Below, piece after piece: positions 16,001-25,578 of a stretch of 64,000 nt of DNA. The DNA lies in the NCBI GenBank assembly GCA_020634335.1, contig JACKBY010000003.1, forward strand, positions 186,001-250,000, in the 5' to 3' direction. The position numbers and the translations under genes are program-made. The notes under the pieces are model-generated. The model made no database searches. It was not told the origin of the DNA and saw only the letters and a program-made list of their open reading frames with translations. Source of the stretch: Promineifilum sp. Lineage in GTDB: Bacteria > Chloroflexota > Anaerolineae > Promineifilales > Promineifilaceae. Within the stretch, counting starts at the first letter, position 1; the number at the start of each line of letters is the position of its first letter.

Positions 16001-18061
16001 ATGTTACGATTCAAGAAAAGTGGCCCGATCCTGGCCTTGTTGTTGGTAGTCGCCCTCGCGCTGGTCGCCTGCCAGCCGCAGGCCCAAGTCGTCGAAGTGA
16101 CTCGTGTAGTCACGGAAACGATTGTCGAGGAAGGCCAGCCGATCGAAGTGACGCGTGTGGTCACCGAAGTGCAAGAAGTGGTGGCTACCCCCGAACCGGA
16201 CGTGCAAGTCCCCGCCGGCGCGGCCGACCCAACGACCTGGCGCGAGGTATCCTTCGGCGAGCCGGACACGCTCGATCCGGCGCTCGACTATGAGACCTCC
16301 GGCGGCAATGTCATTCAGAACGTCATGGAGCCGCTGGTTATTTACGACCACGTCAGCCCGACCGACTTTGTGCCGGCTCTGGCCGTCGAAGTGCCTACCG
16401 TTGATAACGGCGGCATCTCCGAAGACGGCCAGACCTACACGTTCAACATTCGCGAAGGCGTCACCTTCCACGCCGGCGGCACGCTGGAGCCTCATGACGT
16501 GGCCTACACCTTCCAGCGCGGCCTGCTGCAGAGCGACCCCAACGGACCGCAGTGGCTCCTGCTGGAGCCGATCCTGGGCTATACCTCCGGCGACGTGACC
16601 GAGGGCATCCAGGAAGGCGCTTTTGCCGGCGACCGGGACGGGCTGCTGGCCGGGGCGACGGCCGAGGAACTGGCCGCTACCTGTGAGCTGGTCAAGTCGG
16701 CCATCGTTGCCGACGACGAGGCCGGCACGGTTACCTTCAACCTTGCCCTGCCCTGGGGGCCGTTTCTGGCGACCATCTCCGCAACCTGGGGATCGATCCT
16801 CGATCAGGAATGGACTGTTGAGCAAGGCGGCTGGGACGGCGATTGCGCCACATGGCAGAACTGGTACGCGCCCGGAGCCGAGAATTCCGAGCTGTCGCCC
16901 ATTATCAACGGCACCGGCCCTTACATGCTCGACCATTGGACGCCCGGCGAAGAATTGGTACTGACGGCCTACGAAGGCTACTGGCGCACGGAAGAGACGC
17001 CGAAGTGGGAAGGCGGCCCCTATGGCCCCGCGGCGCTCAAGACGGTCATCTACTCCGTTGTAGACGAGTGGGGTACGCGTTTCTCCATGATGCAAGCCGG
17101 CGATGCCGAGTATTCCACAGTGAACCCGGAGCAGGAAGTGCAGATCGACCCGCTGGTGGGCGAGATTTGTGATGCGCAAACCGGCGAATGCCAGCCGAAC
17201 CCGGAGAATCCGGAAGGCATCTTCCGCAAATATGTCAATCGCCCGGGTGTGAACCGTACCGACATCTTCCCGACCTTCTTCGTGGCCGACGGCTCGTCCT
17301 ACGTGGGCAGCGGCCAGTTGGACGGCAACGGCATCCCGCTGGATTTCTTCAACGACATCAACATGCGCAAGGCTTTGGCGACCTGCTTCAACTATGATCT
17401 CTATAATCAGGAAGTCTTGCTGGGACAGGGCGTGCGCAACAATGGGCCTATCATCAGTGGTATGTTGGGCTACAACCCCGACGGCCAGACATATGATTAT
17501 GACCCGGAAGCTTGTGACGCTTACATCGCCGAGGCCTGGGGCGGCCAACTGCCGGAGACCGGCTTCCGCTTCCAGATCGCCTTCAACACCGGTAATACAA
17601 CCCGCCAGACCATCGGCGAAATCCTGCAAGGCGAATTCGGCGCGCTCAACCCGTTGTACCAGATCGAAACCCTGGGGTTGCCGTGGCCGACATTCCTGGC
17701 CGCCCAGCGTGCTTCGCAGTTGCCGGTGGCCGTCAACGGCTGGCAGGAAGACATCCACGACCCGCACAACTGGGTGCAGCCCTATCTGATCGGCACCTAT
17801 GGCGCGCGGCAGAACATCCCCGCCGAGTTGATGGATCAGTACCGTGAATTGGTCAACGCTGGTGTCCTGGCTTCCGACCCGGCCGAGCGCGAGCAAATCT
17901 ACTTCGACCTGCAAGCGTTGTTCTACGACACCGTTCCACAGGTCATCCTGCTGCAACGCGATGCGCCCTGGTATACCCAGCGCTGGGTCAACGGCTATTA
18001 CTATCGGGTCGGCATGTTCGGCCGCGATTACTACGCTTATTCCTTGACGGCAGCGGAATAA
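16001..18061 (+). CDS. Oligopeptide/dipeptide ABC transporter substrate-binding lipoprotein 1
   Basis: The protein has 686 residues of the SBP_bac_5 (OppA/DppA) family. GAGGAG precedes the ATG at 16001; an upstream TTG frame extension is ignored because the ribosome site lies within it. The signal peptide ends in ALVAC (lipidated Cys at about 22). A linker with repeated VTRVVTE motifs follows, a style common in Chloroflexota binding proteins. The core has the family motifs LDPALDYET, YTFNIREGVTFHAGG and DIHDPHNW. It delivers peptides to the membrane permeases downstream. It is a close paralogue of the gene at 20875. A rho-independent terminator follows, so it can be transcribed alone at high level. 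Confidence 0.9.
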   Translation: MLRFKKSGPILALLLVVALALVACQPQAQVVEVTRVVTETIVEEGQPIEVTRVVTEVQEVVATPEPDVQVPAGAADPTTWREVSFGEPDTLDPALDYETSGGNVIQNVMEPLVIYDHVSPTDFVPALAVEVPTVDNGGISEDGQTYTFNIREGVTFHAGGTLEPHDVAYTFQRGLLQSDPNGPQWLLLEPILGYTSGDVTEGIQEGAFAGDRDGLLAGATAEELAATCELVKSAIVADDEAGTVTFNLALPWGPFLATISATWGSILDQEWTVEQGGWDGDCATWQNWYAPGAENSELSPIINGTGPYMLDHWTPGEELVLTAYEGYWRTEETPKWEGGPYGPAALKTVIYSVVDEWGTRFSMMQAGDAEYSTVNPEQEVQIDPLVGEICDAQTGECQPNPENPEGIFRKYVNRPGVNRTDIFPTFFVADGSSYVGSGQLDGNGIPLDFFNDINMRKALATCFNYDLYNQEVLLGQGVRNNGPIISGMLGYNPDGQTYDYDPEACDAYIAEAWGGQLPETGFRFQIAFNTGNTTRQTIGEILQGEFGALNPLYQIETLGLPWPTFLAAQRASQLPVAVNGWQEDIHDPHNWVQPYLIGTYGARQNIPAELMDQYRELVNAGVLASDPAEREQIYFDLQALFYDTVPQVILLQRDAPWYTQRWVNGYYYRVGMFGRDYYAYSLTAAE

Positions 18062-18133
18062 ACCCGTTTGTTTGTCCTCCTCTTCAAATGGTGACTGCGT
18101 GATAATCAGCACTTATTAACGCAGCACCGCCGG

Positions 18134-18173
18134 GCCCACTCCCTTGCCAGCACAGGGGAGTGGGCTTTGTTGT
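18134..18173 (+). terminator. Rho-independent terminator after binding-protein gene 1
   Basis: GCCCACTCCC (18134-18143) pairs with GGGAGTGGGC (18156-18165) around a 12-base loop, followed by TTTGTTGT. It separates the first binding-protein gene from the ATPase genes. Confidence 0.85.
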
Positions 18174-18275
18174 AAAAAGCACGGTTGACGAGCTAGGAGC
18201 CACGGGTGAAGCCGTAGCTTCGTCACTCGTCACTCGACAGTCATCATTTGTTACTGCCATTCTTTTGCCACCATC

Positions 18276-18304
18276 TTGTCACCTGAAAATTACCGTGTTA
18301 TAAT
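18276..18304 (+). promoter_or_regulatory. Promoter of the ATPase pair
   Basis: TTGTCA (18276-18281), 17-bp spacer, TATAAT (18299-18304). The transcript would have a leader of about 210 bases before the ATPase ATG at 18521. The remaining part of 18174-18275 has short GTCACTC repeats but no gene. Confidence 0.7.
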
Positions 18305-18520
18305 CTATACTCTATGAACGTACCCATCAGGCCATTATTCTGATGCGCGCGTGTGATCTGTTCTTTTCCGATATGGGCCGAAATTTCTTGGCAATGTATG
18401 GTTTTGCGTTATATTTAGCAAGCTCTAATACTGTGGGCAGAGTTTGTCGACGCAAGCTGCCTGGCTGCCAAGAGGAGATGGCTATGAATCCTGGACTTTT
18501 CAAACGCACGCGGGGGACCG

Positions 18521-19576
18521 ATGGCTAAATTATTGGAAGTTAGTAACCTGACCACCCGGTTTTACACCGAGGACGGCATTGTCCACGCGGTGAACGGGAT
18601 CTCATTTGAACTGGACGAGGGCGAATCGATGGCTATCGTCGGCGAAAGCGGCTCCGGCAAGTCGGTGTCGATGAAGTCGATGATGGGGATTATCCCCAGC
18701 CCGCCGGGGCGTGTGGAAGACGGCCAGGTCATGTTTAACGGTCGCGACCTGCTCAAGCTCTCTGCCGAAGAGTTGCGGCGCGTGCGCGGTCGGGAAATGG
18801 CGATGATCTTCCAGGACCCCATGACATCGCTCAACCCTGTGCTGACCGTCGGGGCACAGATGACCGAAGCGCTCTTGCTCCATCTGGGCATGAAGCAGGA
18901 GCAGGCCGACGAACGCGCGGCCGAGCTGCTGGCCCTCGTCGGCGTTGCCAATCCCGCCGACCGCCTGAAGGATTACCCCCACCAGTTCTCCGGCGGCCAG
19001 CGGCAACGCATCGGCATTGCCATGGCCCTGTCGTGTAATCCCTCTCTCCTGATCGCCGATGAACCCACCACCGCTCTTGACGTCACCATCCAGGCTCAAA
19101 TCGTGGACCTTGTCCTGCGGCTGAAGCAGCAACTGGGCATGGCCATCATCTGGATCACCCATGACCTGGGCGTCATCGCCGGCATGGTCGACCGCATCAT
19201 CGTCATGTATGCCGGGTTCATTGTCGAGAATTCGCCCGTGCGCGCCCTATACAAAGAGACGGCCCACCCCTACACCGTCGGTCTGCTGGAGTCGCTGCCC
19301 AAAATCGATGCCAAGCGCAAGGAGCGGCTGATTCCCATCAAGGGCTTGCCGCCGGACTTGCTGAAAGAACCGATGCGCTGCCCGTTCGCACCCCGTTGTC
19401 CCTACAATGTCGAACGCTGCTGGGAGGAAAACCCGCCCCTGCGGGCCATTGCCCCGGATCATTACTCGGCCTGTTGGCGGGCCGAAGAAGTCTATGCCGG
19501 CCTGCGCATCCATGATATGGAACAGCTCGCGGTGGTAGACGCGGCGGCCGTCGCTGCTTTGGCGGAGGTGGAATAA
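18521..19576 (+). CDS. Oligopeptide ABC transporter ATPase (OppD/DppD type)
   Basis: The protein has 351 residues. It has Walker A GESGSGKS (about 41-48), Q-loop FQDPMTSLNP, signature FSGGQRQR, Walker B LLIADEPTTALD and switch ITHD. The C-terminal oligopeptide-type extension has the Cys-rich CPFAPRCPYNVERC segment plus SACW, as in DppD proteins reported to hold an iron-sulfur cluster. It drives peptide import together with the next gene, with which it overlaps by one base (TAATG). It is the only D-type ATPase in a locus with two permease pairs, so it probably serves both. Confidence 0.92.
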   Translation: MAKLLEVSNLTTRFYTEDGIVHAVNGISFELDEGESMAIVGESGSGKSVSMKSMMGIIPSPPGRVEDGQVMFNGRDLLKLSAEELRRVRGREMAMIFQDPMTSLNPVLTVGAQMTEALLLHLGMKQEQADERAAELLALVGVANPADRLKDYPHQFSGGQRQRIGIAMALSCNPSLLIADEPTTALDVTIQAQIVDLVLRLKQQLGMAIIWITHDLGVIAGMVDRIIVMYAGFIVENSPVRALYKETAHPYTVGLLESLPKIDAKRKERLIPIKGLPPDLLKEPMRCPFAPRCPYNVERCWEENPPLRAIAPDHYSACWRAEEVYAGLRIHDMEQLAVVDAAAVAALAEVE

Positions 19577-20643
19577 TGACTGACAATGTCGTCACCAACG
19601 TCAATGTTCAAGCTCCGGGCGTCACCGACAGCCCGACTCCTCCCAAAGTATTCGACCAGGTGCTCATCGACGTTCGAGACCTCAAAAAGTATTTTCCCAT
19701 CAAGCGCGGCGTCATGCGCCGCACGGTGGGCCACATCAAGGCCGTCGACGGCGTCAGCTTCAAGATCTACAAGGGCGAAACGCTGGGCTTAGTGGGCGAA
19801 AGCGGCTGCGGCAAATCGACCGCCGGGCGCTCGATCCTGCAACTGGAAGAGCCAACGGCCGGAACGGTCCAATTCGCCGACCGCGAATTGACCACCATGA
19901 ACAAGACCGATCTGCGGCGCTCCCGGCGTCATATGCAGATGATTTTCCAGGACCCCTACGCTTCGCTCAACCCGCGCATGACCGTGGGTAATATCGTCAG
20001 CGAGCCGCTGGTTATCCACGGCATTGGCGATTCGGCCAGCCGCAAGGCGCGCGTCCAGGAATTGCTGCGCGTCGTCGGCCTCAATCCCTATTTCGTCAAT
20101 CGCTACCCCCACGAGTTTTCCGGCGGCCAGCGGCAGCGCATCGGCGTGGCCCGCGCGCTGGCAACCAACCCGTCGTTCATCGTCGCCGACGAGCCGATCT
20201 CGGCCCTGGACGTCTCGATCCAGGCCCAGGTTGTCAACATGCTCGACGACCTGAAGCAGGAGCTGGGGCTGACCTATTTGTTCATCGCCCATGACCTGTC
20301 GATGGTGCGCTACATCAGCGACCGGGTGGCGGTGATGTATCTGGGCCGCATCGTCGAGCTGAGCAGCCGCGATGAGGTCTATGATCATCCGTTGCATCCC
20401 TACACACAGGCGTTGCTGTCCGCCATTCCCGTGCCTGATCCCGACAAAGAAGGCCGGCGGCAACGAATTATTCTGGAAGGTGACGTGCCCAGCCCGGCCA
20501 ACCCGCCGGTGGGTTGTCGTTTTCACCCGCGGTGCGCCTATGCCACCGATGTATGTCGTGAAGTAGACCCGGAATTCCGCAATCTCGGCACAGCCTCTGT
20601 GCCCCATATGGTGGCCTGCCACCACGCGGAAAAGTTCTTGTGA
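19576..20643 (+). CDS. Oligopeptide ABC transporter ATPase (OppF/DppF type)
   Basis: The protein has 355 residues. After a 35-residue lead it has KYFPIKRG, typical for OppF, then Walker A GESGCGKST, FQDPYASLNPRMTV, signature FSGGQRQR, Walker B FIVADEPISALD and IAHDLSMV. The C-terminal extension CRFHPRCAYATDVC parallels that of OppD. It forms the heterodimer partner of the preceding ATPase and is translationally coupled to it. Confidence 0.92.
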   Translation: MTDNVVTNVNVQAPGVTDSPTPPKVFDQVLIDVRDLKKYFPIKRGVMRRTVGHIKAVDGVSFKIYKGETLGLVGESGCGKSTAGRSILQLEEPTAGTVQFADRELTTMNKTDLRRSRRHMQMIFQDPYASLNPRMTVGNIVSEPLVIHGIGDSASRKARVQELLRVVGLNPYFVNRYPHEFSGGQRQRIGVARALATNPSFIVADEPISALDVSIQAQVVNMLDDLKQELGLTYLFIAHDLSMVRYISDRVAVMYLGRIVELSSRDEVYDHPLHPYTQALLSAIPVPDPDKEGRRQRIILEGDVPSPANPPVGCRFHPRCAYATDVCREVDPEFRNLGTASVPHMVACHHAEKFL

Positions 20644-20651
20644 TTAACCAG

Positions 20652-20740
20652 GAATTAAGAATAACGAATCAGGATTTAAGACAATCAAATCGTTCGGGAG
20701 TTCCCGATTCATAATTCCTGATTCGTCATTCGTAATTCGC
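20652..20740. repeat. Imperfect inverted repeat built of CGAAT/ATTCG heptamers
   Basis: CGAATCAGGA (20665-20674) pairs with TCCTGATTCG (20716-20725); similarity extends outward over about 24 bases with two mismatches. In the loop CGGGA...TCCCG forms a small hairpin. The right arm ends in GTCATTCGTAATTCGC, which recurs at 53945-53960. It occupies the gap between oppF and the second binding-protein gene. Confidence 0.6.
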
Positions 20741-20874
20741 TTTGAGGAGGTGGTGTCTAGAAGTTCGACGTGGAGAGAAGATTAGATTTGAGAGTTTAGC
20801 AGGATATGTGCGTTGCTGGCGCACACATTCGGAAAACGTAGAAAACCCATTTGAAGATGGAGGAGACACGAAAC

Positions 20875-22932
20875 ATGTTTACGAAGAATCGCATCGGCCT
20901 CGTATTGGCCGCCCTACTGGTATTGGCGCTCGGACTTGTCGCCTGCCAGCCGCAATCGCAAGTTGTCGAAGTGACGCGCATCGTCACCGAGACGATTACT
21001 GAGGAAGGCCAGGAAGTGGTCGTCACCTCGGTCGTCACAGAGGTTGAGGAAGTCGTTGTCACGGCGACTCCGGAACCGGTGGAGGAAGTCTCCATGGTTG
21101 CGCCGGACCCCAACACCTTTGTGCAAATGACCTTTGGTGATATCGGCACTCTGGACCCGGCGCTGGGCTACGACACGGCCAGCAACACACCCATCCAGAA
21201 CATCTATGAGACGCTGATTTGGTACAACGGCCCCGACCCGACGACCTACGTCCCCTTGCTGGCGACGGAAGTTCCTTCGGTCGAGAACGGCGGCATCTCC
21301 GAAGATGGCCTGACCTATACCTTTAATATTCGCGAGGGCGTCACCTTCCATGACGGCGCGGACCTGACCCCCAGCGACGTAGCCTACAGCTACCAGCGCG
21401 GTTTGCTGCAGAGCGACCCCAACGGCCCGCAATGGCTGCTGCTGGAGCCGATCCTGGGCTATGTTTCCGGTGACGTGACCGAGGAAATTCAGGACGGCGC
21501 CTTTGCCGGCGATCCCGAAGGCCTGAAGGCCGGCGCCACGCCCGAAGAACTGATGGCAACCTGTGAGAAGGTCAAGGCCGCCATCGTCGCCGACGACGAC
21601 GCCGGCACCGTGACCATCAACCTGGCGCAGCCGTGGGGCCCGCTGCTGGCTACTCTGGCCGGCACCTGGGGTTCCGTGCTCGATCAGGATTGGACCGCCG
21701 CGCAAGGTGACTGGGACGGCGACTGCGCCACCTGGCAGAACTACTACGCGCCCGGCACGGAGAACGACCCGATCACGGCCGTGACCAACGGCACCGGCCC
21801 CTACATGCTCGATCACTGGACCCCCGGCGAAGAGCATGTCCTTGTTGCCAACCCCAACTACTGGCGCGCCGAAGGCGATCCGATGTGGGAAGGCGGCCCG
21901 TCCGGCACCGCGCCGTTGCAGACGATTATCGTCCGTCTCGTCGATGAGTTCGGCACCCGCTTTGCCTCCTTGCAGGCCGGCGACGCGGCCAACGTGACCG
22001 TCAACATCGACCAACGTTCGCAGGTTGACCCGCTGGTGGGCGAAGTTTGCCAAGGTGACGGCACCTGCGCGCCGAGCGATAACCCCGACGGCACCCTGCG
22101 CAAGTGGGAAAACCTGGCCAGCACGAGCCGCACCGACGCCTTCCTGACCTGGAACGTCGCCGCGGACTCGCCCTACATCGGCTCCGGTCAGCTGGACGGC
22201 AACGGCATCCCGCCGAACTTCTTCAGCGACATCAACACCCGCAAGGCCATGGCCACCTGCTTCGATTACGATACCTACATCAACGAAGCGCTCATTGGCG
22301 AAGGCGTCCGCAACAACGGCCCGATCATCCTCGACATGCTCGGCTACAACCCCGACGGCCCGATGTACGAATACAATCCTGAGGAATGTGCCTCGTACTT
22401 CGAGCAGGCTTGGGACGGTGCGTTGCCGGAGACCGGCTTCCGCTTCCAGACGGCCTTCAACACGGGCAACACCGTGCGCCAGACCATTGGTGAAATCTGG
22501 CAGAGCGAATTGGCGGCCATCAACCCGCTGTACCAGGTCGAGACCATCGGCTTGCCGTGGCCCACGTTCCTGAACGCCTTCCGCGCATCGCAACTGCCCA
22601 TCGCCGTCAGCGGCTGGGTTGAGGACATCCACGACCCGCACAACTGGATCCAGCCGTACACCTACGGCACCTTCGGCGGCCGTCAGGGTCTGCCGGACGA
22701 CATCATTGCCAAGTATCAGGACCTGGCGTCGGCTGCTGTGACCGAGAGCGATCCGGCCGTCCGCGAGCAAATGTACTTCGACATTCAACAACAATTCTAC
22801 GATGACGCCATCAGCGTCATCCTGGCCCAGGCCACCGGCGCCCGCTATGAGCAGCGCTGGGTCAATGGCTGGTTCTATAACGCGGCTCTGCCCGGCACGT
22901 ACTACTACGGTATGTCGTTGACCGGCGAATAA
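20875..22932 (+). CDS. Oligopeptide/dipeptide ABC transporter substrate-binding lipoprotein 2
   Basis: The protein has 685 residues, SBP_bac_5 family, closely similar along its whole length to the protein encoded at 16001 (shared blocks such as GGISEDG, YTFNIREGVTFH, RGLLQSDPNGPQWLLLEPI, DIHDPHNW). The ATG at 20875 has GGAGGAGA just upstream. Signal peptide with lipobox LGLVAC; the linker again repeats VTRIVTE-like motifs. The duplication suggests two binding specificities feeding one ATPase pair. Two strong hairpins follow the stop, probably raising its expression relative to the permease genes. Confidence 0.9.
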   Translation: MFTKNRIGLVLAALLVLALGLVACQPQSQVVEVTRIVTETITEEGQEVVVTSVVTEVEEVVVTATPEPVEEVSMVAPDPNTFVQMTFGDIGTLDPALGYDTASNTPIQNIYETLIWYNGPDPTTYVPLLATEVPSVENGGISEDGLTYTFNIREGVTFHDGADLTPSDVAYSYQRGLLQSDPNGPQWLLLEPILGYVSGDVTEEIQDGAFAGDPEGLKAGATPEELMATCEKVKAAIVADDDAGTVTINLAQPWGPLLATLAGTWGSVLDQDWTAAQGDWDGDCATWQNYYAPGTENDPITAVTNGTGPYMLDHWTPGEEHVLVANPNYWRAEGDPMWEGGPSGTAPLQTIIVRLVDEFGTRFASLQAGDAANVTVNIDQRSQVDPLVGEVCQGDGTCAPSDNPDGTLRKWENLASTSRTDAFLTWNVAADSPYIGSGQLDGNGIPPNFFSDINTRKAMATCFDYDTYINEALIGEGVRNNGPIILDMLGYNPDGPMYEYNPEECASYFEQAWDGALPETGFRFQTAFNTGNTVRQTIGEIWQSELAAINPLYQVETIGLPWPTFLNAFRASQLPIAVSGWVEDIHDPHNWIQPYTYGTFGGRQGLPDDIIAKYQDLASAAVTESDPAVREQMYFDIQQQFYDDAISVILAQATGARYEQRWVNGWFYNAALPGTYYYGMSLTGE

Positions 22933-22955
22933 ACCGCACTTTATCTCAGTATTCC

Positions 22956-22985
22956 GTGGGGGCGGGTTTCCAAACCCGCCCCCAC
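22956..22985 (+). terminator. Perfect 14-bp GC-rich hairpin after binding-protein gene 2
   Basis: GTGGGGGCGGGTTT (22956-22969) pairs exactly with 22972-22985 across two bases. There is no T-tract; it may stabilise the upstream mRNA or partly terminate. Confidence 0.6.
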
Positions 22986-22999
22986 CGGATAGTTCGCCC

Positions 23000-23033
23000 C
23001 TTGCCGGGGCGGCCCCAAATCCGCCCCGGCAAG
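23000..23033 (+). terminator. Second perfect hairpin before the permease genes
   Basis: CTTGCCGGGGCGG (23000-23012) pairs exactly with 23021-23033 around an 8-base loop. With the hairpin at 22956 it forms a tandem structure in the 280-base gap before the permease gene, which otherwise shows no gene. Confidence 0.6.
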
Positions 23034-23212
23034 ACGGCCCGTTGGAGCGAGCGCCTCAGCGCTCAATGGTTATGGCGCGAGCCTTGAGCCGCCTGCTGCA
23101 ACGAATTTACCGATCGTTCGTAGTCAGCCACCACAGTGGCGTTCCTTAGGAGACGGCGAGGGAACATTACCAACGCCGGAAGCATCTGTTCAAAGAAGGA
23201 GAAAACCGAATT

Positions 23213-24277
23213 ATGGCCGCTTATATTATTCGTCGTCTCTTGATCCTGCCGATCATCCTGATCGGCGTGACGATTTTGATTTTCGGCATGCTCCAGGTGC
23301 TGGGGCCGGTCGAACGCTCGGCTTTATACGTGCGCGACATCCCCAAGAACGAGCACCAGGTCGACGCGATCATCACCCGCTACGGGCTGGACAAACCGTT
23401 CTACGTCCAGTACTGGAACTGGCTGGTGGGCACGGTAGACGGCGCCACAGGCGAGCGCGTCGGCGGCGTGCTGCGCGGTGACCTGGGCTACTCGCGCACC
23501 GGTCGCGAGCCGGTCATCGATGTGTTGCTGCGCCGTTTCCCGGCTACCCTGGAGTTGGCTGCCTGGGCCATGGTGCCCGTCATCGGTCTCGGCATCTGGA
23601 TAGGGGCCAAGGCGGCCCTCAACCACAACAAGCCGTTCGACCAGGTGGCGCGCGTTCTGGCTATCCTGGGCTGGTCGTTCCCCACATTCGTTTTCGCCCT
23701 GCTGATGCTGCTGGTCTTCTATGCCAAACTGGACTGGTTCCAGCCCGGCCAGCTATCGACCCAATTCTCGCAAGAGGTATTGCAGCCGGGCTTCACCCAG
23801 TATACACACATGATGACCATCGACTCGCTGCTCAACTTGCGTTTCGATATCTTCCTCGACTCCCTGCGCCATCTGATCATGCCGGTGACGACGTTGATGG
23901 TCATCGAAGTGGCGTTGTTGCTGAAGATCACGCGCTCGTCGATGCTGGAAGAAATGCGCCAGGACTACGTGACGACGGCTCGCGCCAAGGGACTGCCGGA
24001 GAAAATGGTCGTCAATCGCCACATCCGGCGTAACGCCCTGATCCCGGTCATCACCGTGGCCGGCCTGACACTGGCAGGTCTGATGGGCGGCGTAGTGATC
24101 ACCGAGACGGTCTTCAACTATCCGGGCATCGGTTCGTGGGCCGCCGCCGCGGCGGTCAGCCTGGATGTCTTGTCGATGCTCGGCTACGCGCTCTTCACGG
24201 CCGTGCTGCTGGTAATTGCCAACCTCATCGTCGATGTCATGTATGCCGTCCTCGATCCCCGTGTGCGGCTAAGCTAA
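23213..24277 (+). CDS. Oligopeptide ABC transporter permease, DppB/OppB type (pair 1)
   Basis: The protein has 354 residues. It starts with the typical IIRRLLILPIILIGVTILIFGML first membrane helix and has about six hydrophobic segments. The EAA loop that contacts the ATPase is seen at YVTTARAKGLPEKMVVNRHIRRNALIP (about residues 257-283). The large first periplasmic loop is characteristic of the B subunit. GGAGAAAA precedes the ATG. It pairs with the C subunit just downstream to form the peptide channel. Confidence 0.92.
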   Translation: MAAYIIRRLLILPIILIGVTILIFGMLQVLGPVERSALYVRDIPKNEHQVDAIITRYGLDKPFYVQYWNWLVGTVDGATGERVGGVLRGDLGYSRTGREPVIDVLLRRFPATLELAAWAMVPVIGLGIWIGAKAALNHNKPFDQVARVLAILGWSFPTFVFALLMLLVFYAKLDWFQPGQLSTQFSQEVLQPGFTQYTHMMTIDSLLNLRFDIFLDSLRHLIMPVTTLMVIEVALLLKITRSSMLEEMRQDYVTTARAKGLPEKMVVNRHIRRNALIPVITVAGLTLAGLMGGVVITETVFNYPGIGSWAAAAAVSLDVLSMLGYALFTAVLLVIANLIVDVMYAVLDPRVRLS

Positions 24278-24300
24278 AGATAAAAAGTGCCTACAGAGTA

Positions 24301-24344
24301 CACAGATGGCACACATGAACTACCAATGAGTTGTGTCATCTGTG
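24301..24344. repeat. CACAGATG-type inverted repeat between permease genes
   Basis: A 13-base arm (24301-24313) pairs with 24332-24344 with one G-T pair. It belongs to the CACAGATtt repeat family also seen at 35693, 46283 and 56081. The right arm ends only 27 bases before the next ATG. Confidence 0.55.
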
Positions 24345-24371
24345 GATGCTGTTGCTAAAGGAGACGAAAAC

Positions 24372-25427
24372 ATGACGGCAGCAAGTGAACCTGTAGTCCT
24401 GCGGCCCGGCGCCAGTGATGCCGGCGAGCTTCGCGAATTGACACGTCTGGAGAAAGCACTTGGCCCGGAGTGGGCCCGACTGCTCAAGGGCATTGTCACC
24501 AACCCGCTGTCGGTGACCGGCATCGTGCTGATCGTGCTGTTCGCGTTGGCCGCTATCTTTGCCCCCATCCTGGCCCCGCCGCCCAATGAAATGTGGAATC
24601 CCATGCAGATTCCGCGCGACGGCTTCCGCGCGGAACCGCAACCACCCATGAGTGAGTGGAACAAGAACTCGCCGATGACGGTGCCGTGGTGGTACCGCAA
24701 TATCTGGCCGCGGCAAGAGGAATGGGTTCATCTGATGGGCACGACCAGCGGTCAATACGACATCTGGTACGGCGTCGTCTGGGGCGCGCGCACGGCGTTC
24801 TTCGCCAGTTTCGTGGTGACGTTCGCCACCACGCTTTTGGGCGTTATTGTCGGTGCGCTGGCCGGCTTCTATGGGGGATGGATCGATGAAGCGTTGATGC
24901 GTGTCGTGGAAATATTCTACGCCTTTCCCTTCATTACCGGCGCGCTGATCCTGGCCTCGCTCCTGACACCCCTTTTTGGCCGAAGTGTGTGGCCGGCGAC
25001 AATCGCCCTGATCATCTTTGGCTGGACAGGATATGCGCGACAGCTTCGCGGCGATATCCTGACGACCAAGGAAAGGGACTATGTACTGGCGGCGCGGGCC
25101 AGCGGCGCGAAAGACAGCCACTTGATGTTGCAGCACGTCATTCCCAACGCCATGTTCCCCACGCTGGTGCGTATCTCGCTGAACATGGGCGCGGTTGTCC
25201 TGTCGTTCGCGGCGCTCAGCTTCCTGGGCATCGGCCTGCCCGAAGGCTATGCTGACTGGGGTCAGGTGGTCAGCTTTGCGCGGTCGTGGATTCTGACGCT
25301 CGACCAATACTGGTACATCATCATCTTCCCCGGAATCGCGCTGCTGCTCTACGGGTTGGGCTGGAACCTGATCGGCGACGCGCTGCGCGACATCCTCGAC
25401 CCGAAGCTGCGCGGCAAGAAGGCGTAG
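24372..25427 (+). CDS. Oligopeptide ABC transporter permease, DppC/OppC type (pair 1)
   Basis: The protein has 351 residues from the ATG at 24372, preceded by AAAGGAG; a TTG-led extension from 24333 runs into the upstream hairpin and is not favoured. It has the N-terminal OppC segment (NPLSVTGIVLIVLFALAAIFAP), a periplasmic stretch with the HLMGTTSGQYDI motif typical of C subunits, about six membrane helices and the EAA loop YVLAARASGAKDSHLMLQHVIPN. A rho-independent terminator follows at 25484. Confidence 0.92.
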   Translation: MTAASEPVVLRPGASDAGELRELTRLEKALGPEWARLLKGIVTNPLSVTGIVLIVLFALAAIFAPILAPPPNEMWNPMQIPRDGFRAEPQPPMSEWNKNSPMTVPWWYRNIWPRQEEWVHLMGTTSGQYDIWYGVVWGARTAFFASFVVTFATTLLGVIVGALAGFYGGWIDEALMRVVEIFYAFPFITGALILASLLTPLFGRSVWPATIALIIFGWTGYARQLRGDILTTKERDYVLAARASGAKDSHLMLQHVIPNAMFPTLVRISLNMGAVVLSFAALSFLGIGLPEGYADWGQVVSFARSWILTLDQYWYIIIFPGIALLLYGLGWNLIGDALRDILDPKLRGKKA

Positions 25428-25483
25428 TGAAATTCGGAAACCCAACCTTTCCAAAAACCGGGTTTCTGAGAGCAGGATAACTG

Positions 25484-25520
25484 GAAGGCGGGCGACAAGC
25501 ATGTGCCCGCCTTCTCTTTT
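25484..25520 (+). terminator. Rho-independent terminator after permease pair 1
   Basis: GAAGGCGGGC (25484-25493) pairs with GCCCGCCTTC (25505-25514), followed by TCTTTT. A smaller AAACCC/GGGTTT repeat (25438-25465) precedes it. Confidence 0.85.
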
Positions 25521-25578
25521 GTAACGCAACTTTCCTGAGTTGCGTATGACGACAAGAAGCTCACGCTACAATGTTATC

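Noticed and set aside
16004..18112. 702-codon minus-strand frame opposite binding-protein gene 1, and a similar one at 20914-22794
   Set aside because: Both mirror true plus-strand lipoprotein genes; parallel shadow frames in paralogues reflect shared codon bias.
18343..18528. Open frame of 61 codons in the leader of the ATPase gene, overlapping its start
   Set aside because: No ribosome site, no recognisable content. It could be a leader peptide, but nothing in the sequence supports this beyond being open.
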